Source of the DNA: Janthinobacterium sp. SUN073
GTDB lineage: Bacteria > Pseudomonadota > Gammaproteobacteria > Burkholderiales > Burkholderiaceae_D
Reading direction: 5' to 3'
Assembly: GCF_030397665.1 (NCBI RefSeq)
Contig: NZ_JAPUBT010000007.1
Span: 265,729 to 329,728, forward strand
DNA: 64,000 nt
Part shown: positions 59,859 to 64,000 of the stretch, in pieces
Position numbering within the stretch: position 1 is the stretch's first letter
Layout: every line of letters begins with the position of its first letter
Position numbers and translations under genes: made by a program
Notes under the pieces: model-generated
Told to the model about the DNA's origin: nothing
What the model saw: the letters and a program-made list of their open reading frames with translations, nothing else
The model's database searches: none

Positions 59859-61454
59859 ATGACCGACCTCACAGCCGATGCAGATGATAACTGGCTGCTC
59901 GACGAAGATGAGCCGGTGGCCAGTCCTGCCGGGCTGGCCGCGCCTGACCAGCGCCTGTGGCGTGTCCTGATCGTCGATGATGATGTCGATGTGCATGCGG
60001 TCACGCGGCTGGCGCTGCGCAATGTCAGTTTCAAGGGGCGCGAACTGGAACTGTTCTCCGCCTACAGCGGCCGCGAAGCGTATGACATCTTGCGTGATAC
60101 GCCCGATATCGCGCTGGTGCTGCTCGACGTGGTGATGGAAACGGATGATGCAGGCCTGATCCTCGCCAAGCGCATCCGCGCCGACCTGAACAACTCCATC
60201 GTGCGCGTCGTGCTGCGCACGGGCCAGCCGGGCCAGGCGCCCGAGCAGCGCGTCATCATCGAATACGACATCAACGATTACAAGGCCAAGACGGAACTGA
60301 CGACGCAGAAGCTGTTTACCACCGTCATCTCGGCTTTGCGTGCCTACGAGAGCCTGATGATGCTCGAGCGCAGCCGCATTGGCCTGGGCAAGATCCTCGC
60401 CGGCGCCACCAATCTGTACCAGATCCATTCGCTGCGCGAATTCGCCTCCGGCGTGCTGAACCAGGTCAGCGCCATCCTCGACGTGGGTGCCGACGGCGTG
60501 CTGTGTCTGATGCAGGGCGGCGCCGGGCGGCCCGAGGTGGTCGCCGCCACGGGCACCTATGCCATGCTGGCCGAGTCGGAAGCCATGCCGGCCGAACATG
60601 CGCTCACCGCCACCATCGCCAAGGCGTTTGCGGAAAAGCGCAGCCAGTTCGAGCATCCGGCCAATGTGCTGTTCATCCACACGGAAGGCAACCGCGAGCT
60701 GGCCATCTCCGTCACGCCGCCCTGGCCGCTGGCGCAGATCCAGCGTGACTTGCTGGAAGTATTTTGCCAGCGCATCGCCGCCGCCTTCGACAACCTGTAC
60801 ATGTTCGGCCAGCTGCGCAAGGCGCAGGAAGCGACCGTGGTGGCGCTGGCCGACCTGGCCGAGTTCCGTGACAGCGACACGGGCGGCCATGTGCGGCGGG
60901 TGCAGCAATTGTCCGACGCCATCACCCGCCGCATGCAGCAGCGCGGCGTGTATGCCGACGAGCTCACGCCGCAGCTGCTCGACATGATCGGCCTGGCCAG
61001 CATCCTGCACGACGTGGGCAAGGTGGCCACGCCGGACGCCGTGCTGCTCAAGCCGGGCAAGCATACGGACGAGGAGCGCACACAGATGCAGCTGCATGCC
61101 AGCGTCGGGCGCACCATCCTCGAGCGGGCCGCCAACATGGTCGACGGCGTCAGCTACCTCACATATGGCGCGCAGATCGCCGGCGGCCACCATGAACATT
61201 TCGATGGCGCCGGCTATCCGAATGGCCTGAAGGGACGCGACATTCCCTTGGCCGCGCGCATCGTTGCCGTGGTCGATGTTTTTGACGCCTTGCTGCATGA
61301 GCGGCCCTACAAGGAGCCGTGGCCGTATCCGCAAGTGCGCGAGTACATCGAACAGCGCAGCGGCAGCCAGTTCGATCCGGAGGTGGTGACGGCGCTGCTG
61401 GACCTGATCGACAACGAGCCGCAACTGTGGCATCCGGAGCGCGCCACTGCCTGA
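59859..61454 (+). CDS. Response regulator with DUF3369 and HD-GYP domains (c-di-GMP phosphodiesterase)
   Basis: A 531-residue signalling enzyme predicted to hydrolyse cyclic di-GMP. The receiver domain (about 35-160) has the acidic pair V-D-D-D, phospho-acceptor Asp near 90 in L-L-D-V-V and Lys in D-Y-K-A-K. A DUF3369 (GAF-like) region follows to about 340. The HD-GYP domain has I-L-H-D-V-G-K near 382 and H-H-E-H-F-D-G-A-G-Y-P near 444, both intact, so activity is expected. The partner kinase is not in the window. AGGAG precedes the ATG. The receiver-TPR gene follows. Confidence 0.95.
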   Translation: MTDLTADADDNWLLDEDEPVASPAGLAAPDQRLWRVLIVDDDVDVHAVTRLALRNVSFKGRELELFSAYSGREAYDILRDTPDIALVLLDVVMETDDAGLILAKRIRADLNNSIVRVVLRTGQPGQAPEQRVIIEYDINDYKAKTELTTQKLFTTVISALRAYESLMMLERSRIGLGKILAGATNLYQIHSLREFASGVLNQVSAILDVGADGVLCLMQGGAGRPEVVAATGTYAMLAESEAMPAEHALTATIAKAFAEKRSQFEHPANVLFIHTEGNRELAISVTPPWPLAQIQRDLLEVFCQRIAAAFDNLYMFGQLRKAQEATVVALADLAEFRDSDTGGHVRRVQQLSDAITRRMQQRGVYADELTPQLLDMIGLASILHDVGKVATPDAVLLKPGKHTDEERTQMQLHASVGRTILERAANMVDGVSYLTYGAQIAGGHHEHFDGAGYPNGLKGRDIPLAARIVAVVDVFDALLHERPYKEPWPYPQVREYIEQRSGSQFDPEVVTALLDLIDNEPQLWHPERATA

Positions 61455-61576
61455 GTTGGCGTTTTTCGGCAGCACACCATTCCCTTGCGCGCGGCGCCGT
61501 CATATACTCGGCTGCCTCATGCTGGCCGGCGCCACGCACCAGTGTGGCGCGCCGCGGAGTTTTCGGACATTACGAC

Positions 61577-63223
61577 ATGAAAGAACTCAAGGGCCTCAGC
61601 GCACTGATCATCGAGCCGCATCCGGGCATGCGCGCCAGCTTGCACAATATGCTCAACCTGTGCGGCCTGGCGAAGATCGATGACGCGGCCAGCTCGGGCC
61701 AGGCGATCCGCATGCTGGGCAGCAAATCGTATGATTTGATCCTGTGCGAATATGACCTCGACGGCGGGCAGGATGGCCAGCAGATGCTGGAAGACTTGCG
61801 CCATCACAAATTGATGCATGCGTCGACCATGTTCTTCATGGTCACGGGCGAAGGCAGCTTTGCCAAGGTAGTCAGCGCCGTCGAGCTGCTGCCCACCGAT
61901 TACATCCTCAAGCCCTTCACCGCTGAGAACATGCTTGAGCGCATCGGTCGCGCGCTGGACAAGCGCAATGCCTTCGTGCCCGTGTATGCACTGATCGACG
62001 TGGGCAATGAGCGCGCGGCGATTGCCGCCTGCGCCGAGGGCGCCAGCCTGTATCCCCGTTACGCCACCGATTTCCTGCGCCTGCGCGCGGAATTGCATTT
62101 GCTGCTGGGCGAGGCGGCCGACGCCGAGCCGATCTACGCAGCCCTGTACCAAGCCAAGTCCATCGGCTGGGCGCGCCTGGGGCAGGCCAAGACGCAATTT
62201 CTGCTGGGCGAGTACGCAGCGGCACAGGGCACCTTGGAAGGGTTGCTGGAAAACAATAAGCGTTTTCTCGACGCGTATGACTGGCTGGCGCGCACGCACT
62301 TGGCGCAAGGCAAGCCGGAACTGGCGCAGGCGGCCCTGAGCGAGGCGGTGGCCCTGTCGCCGCATGCCGTGCGCCGCTTGCGCCGGCTGGGCGAGGCGGC
62401 CCTGGCGGCCGACGATATCGAGATGGCGGAAAAAGCCCTGAAGCTGGTGGTCAGCAAGGCCAAGTATTCGGAGTTCCGTGACCCGGAAGACCATGTGCGC
62501 CTGGTGCAGACCCTGGTACGCAAGGGCGACCCGCTGCAGGTGGGCGCCGTGATCCGCGACCTCGACAAGTCGATGGGAGGGCAAAAGAATGCGGAGCTGT
62601 GCAGCGCCCTGTGCAGCGCCATGCTGCATGCGCATACGGGCAACGAGGAACGCTTGCAGCAATCGCTCGACGCCGCCCTGGCCGCCAACCGGCATAGCGT
62701 GGGCAGCTCGAATACGCTGAAAACGGAGCTGGCGCGCCACTGCCTGGCGCATGGGCGCGAAGACGGCGCGGCCGAGGTGATGCGTGAAGTCATGCGCAAT
62801 GCGCCCGACAGCGCGGCCATGACGCGCGCCATGGCCGTGTTCGAACTGGCGGGGCGTGAGGAGCTGGCCAAGGCGCTGGCGCGGCAAAGCCGCCAGGAAG
62901 TGGCCGATATGGTGGCAGCGGGCGCCGCCAAGGCGGGAGACGGCGATTTCCGCGGCGCCGTCGATCTGATGGGCGAAGCCGTCACACGCTTGCCCGACAA
63001 TCCGCAAGTGGTCTTCAATGCGGCCGTGGCGGTACTGAAATGCCTGGAACACGAAGGTTGGGATGAGCGCATGGGGCAGCAGGCGCTGACGTTTATTGCC
63101 GGTGTGCGCCGCCTGGACCCACGCAACCCCAAATTGCCCGTGCTATCGGGCTTGCATCAGCAGTTGTTGCGTAAATATAAGCCCCTTGGCAACTCCTGGA
63201 TGCATCCGCCTGACGCCCGGTGA
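61577..63223 (+). CDS. Receiver-domain/TPR protein with atypical phosphorylation site
   Basis: A 548-residue cytoplasmic protein. The receiver domain (1-125) keeps Thr in M-V-T-G-E and Lys in Y-I-L-K-P-F. However the site that should hold the phosphorylated Asp is Glu58 (L-I-L-C-E-Y-D), and the N-terminal acidic pair is E-P rather than D-D. TPR-like repeats cover about 145-500 (A-x-x-x-L-G-x-A units). It may act as a phosphorylation-independent adaptor. ATG 61577 has only a weak upstream site. It follows the HD-GYP regulator by 122 nt. Output is unknown. Confidence 0.85.
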   Translation: MKELKGLSALIIEPHPGMRASLHNMLNLCGLAKIDDAASSGQAIRMLGSKSYDLILCEYDLDGGQDGQQMLEDLRHHKLMHASTMFFMVTGEGSFAKVVSAVELLPTDYILKPFTAENMLERIGRALDKRNAFVPVYALIDVGNERAAIAACAEGASLYPRYATDFLRLRAELHLLLGEAADAEPIYAALYQAKSIGWARLGQAKTQFLLGEYAAAQGTLEGLLENNKRFLDAYDWLARTHLAQGKPELAQAALSEAVALSPHAVRRLRRLGEAALAADDIEMAEKALKLVVSKAKYSEFRDPEDHVRLVQTLVRKGDPLQVGAVIRDLDKSMGGQKNAELCSALCSAMLHAHTGNEERLQQSLDAALAANRHSVGSSNTLKTELARHCLAHGREDGAAEVMREVMRNAPDSAAMTRAMAVFELAGREELAKALARQSRQEVADMVAAGAAKAGDGDFRGAVDLMGEAVTRLPDNPQVVFNAAVAVLKCLEHEGWDERMGQQALTFIAGVRRLDPRNPKLPVLSGLHQQLLRKYKPLGNSWMHPPDAR

Positions 63224-63291
63224 AAGGGAGAAATACGAGGCGAATGACGGGAAAATGCGGCTTGCAGCCAGGGGCGATAAAAAAATGCGAA

Positions 63292-63307
63292 AAAAAGTCG
63301 ACTTTTT
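63292..63307. other. 16-bp AT-rich palindrome upstream of the tRNA-tuf promoters
   Basis: AAAAAGTCGACTTTTT is a perfect palindrome with no loop, 69 nt after the receiver-TPR stop and 12 nt before the first promoter. It could be a protein-binding site or a poor terminator; the lack of a loop argues against the latter. Confidence 0.4.
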
Positions 63308-63318
63308 CACGCCAACCC

Positions 63319-63348
63319 TTGCACATTCTCAAATCGGGAGCTTATAAT
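63319..63348 (+). promoter_or_regulatory. Predicted promoter P1 of the tRNA-tuf operon
   Basis: TTGCAC 63319-63324 and a consensus TATAAT 63343-63348, spacer 18. It lies upstream of P2 and about 109 bases before tRNA-Tyr. Confidence 0.7.
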
Positions 63349-63414
63349 CACGCCCCGAAGCAGCCAACTTCTTCTTTATACGCAAATGCAGCAGTCAGGC
63401 ATCAGTAAATAAGG

Positions 63415-63443
63415 TTGACAGTTGTGAGTAGATGCTTCATACT
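63415..63443 (+). promoter_or_regulatory. Predicted promoter P2 of the tRNA-tuf operon
   Basis: Consensus TTGACA 63415-63420 and CATACT 63438-63443, spacer 17, 13 bases before tRNA-Tyr. A GC-rich stretch follows the -10, the type of discriminator found at stringently controlled stable-RNA promoters. Confidence 0.8.
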
Positions 63444-63456
63444 CTGCGGTTCCCGC

Positions 63457-63541
<85 letters not shown>

Positions 63542-63600
63542 AGTTTTTGCAAGGAAAACTGGGTAGTAGCAAGTAAGTGAAGATAAGTGAACGATACCTC

Positions 63601-63674
63601 GCGGGTGTAGCTCAATGGTAGAGCAGAAGCCTTCCAAGCTTACGACGAGGGTTCGATTCCCTTCACCCGCTCCA
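63601..63674 (+). tRNA. tRNA-Gly (anticodon TCC)
   Basis: The acceptor GCGGGTG (63601-63607) pairs with CACCCGC (63664-63670), then T and an encoded CCA. The anticodon is TCC in CTTCCAA, and the T-loop is TTCGATT. Length 74 nt. Confidence 0.97.
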
Positions 63675-63717
63675 GTTTCCGTTCAGATGCTTGATGCATC
63701 GCATGCAACAAATTACA

Positions 63718-63792
<75 letters not shown>

Positions 63793-63880
63793 GAATTCGC
63801 AGCAGGCAGCACAGAAGCAATTCAAACCAGACCGTCGGGCGTGTGCCTGAGCAATCTAATCAAATCATTAGGAGTTCAAA

Positions 63881-64000
63881 ATGGCAAAAGGTAAATTCGA
63901 ACGGACCAAGCCGCACGTCAACGTCGGCACCATCGGCCACGTCGACCACGGTAAAACCACGCTGACCGCTGCAATCGCAACGGTTCTGTCGAAGAAATTC
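63881..64000 (+). CDS. tuf: Elongation factor Tu (N-terminal part; runs off the window)
   Basis: Delivers aminoacyl-tRNA to the ribosome as a GTPase. Only the first 40 codons are present: [15 protein letters not shown], then the P-loop G-H-V-D-H-G-K-T-T at 19-27. AGGAG lies nine bases before the ATG. It is cotranscribed with the three tRNAs and is expected to be followed by ribosome or secE-nusG genes outside the window. Confidence 0.97.
   Translation, partial: MAKGKFERTKPHVNVGTIGHVDHGKTTLTAAIATVLSKKF

Overview
The window is a gene-dense chromosomal segment of a high-GC betaproteobacterium. Gene content and order (tandem lpxL-dapF, DUF484-xerC, dksA without zinc cysteines, an SAH riboswitch before ahcY, tRNA-Tyr-Gly-Thr-tuf) fit Burkholderiales, most like Oxalobacteraceae of the Janthinobacterium/Massilia type. 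That placement is inference from protein sequences, not a search. No prophage, insertion sequence or CRISPR array was seen.

Region by region. 1-11.1 kb: the end of a MoeB/ThiF-type gene, then a complete type II secretion operon in the order gspG-H-I-J-K-L-M-N-D-E-F-C. 11.2-15 kb: a patatin fused to an outer-membrane barrel (type Vd autotransporter layout), a convergent XRE-type regulator and a small outer-membrane barrel protein. 15-21.2 kb, minus strand: a small basic protein, hslU, hslV, dksA, a COG0523 metal-chaperone GTPase, xerC and DUF484. 21.4-27 kb: a porin and a Sel1-repeat protein sit between DUF484 and dapF; then two lpxL-type acyltransferases. 27.2-32.6 kb: a methyl-cycle/folate block (metK, small exported protein, SAH riboswitch-ahcY, membrane protein, metF, 5-formyl-THF cyclo-ligase). 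32.7-37.3 kb: soluble lytic transglycosylase, GST, CCA-adding enzyme, GNAT protein. 37.3-42.9 kb: an Lrp-type regulator divergent from 4-hydroxyphenylpyruvate dioxygenase, then a fused indolepyruvate ferredoxin oxidoreductase. 43-55 kb: exported S41 peptidase, TonB-dependent receptor, exported M14 peptidase, a diacylglycerol-type glycosyltransferase with a periplasmic phosphatase, a Kef-type antiporter and an exported M3 peptidase. 55-58.6 kb: ttcA, folB, a pteridine-reductase-like SDR and a MidA-type methyltransferase. 58.7-63.2 kb: membrane J-domain protein, HD-GYP response regulator, receiver-TPR protein. 63.3-64 kb: two promoters, three tRNAs and the start of tuf.

How the genes work together. 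The gsp operon builds an export machine whose prepilin peptidase is not encoded here. metK, ahcY, metF and the cyclo-ligase make, use and recycle methyl groups, with ahcY under SAH control. The Lrp regulator, HppD and the ferredoxin oxidoreductase process aryl-pyruvates from aromatic amino acids. The 43-55 kb stretch is rich in exported peptidases next to a TonB receptor, suggesting peptide scavenging.

The most interesting unexplained signals are: a perfect 21-bp palindrome before gspG; a 118-nt nested inverted repeat after ahcY; a perfect palindrome that supplies the stop codon of the Kef gene; a CCA enzyme lacking its HD motif; a receiver-TPR protein with Glu where the phosphorylated Asp should be; and the glycosyltransferase/periplasmic phosphatase pair. 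I did not find a clearly new multi-gene system; these are the best leads.
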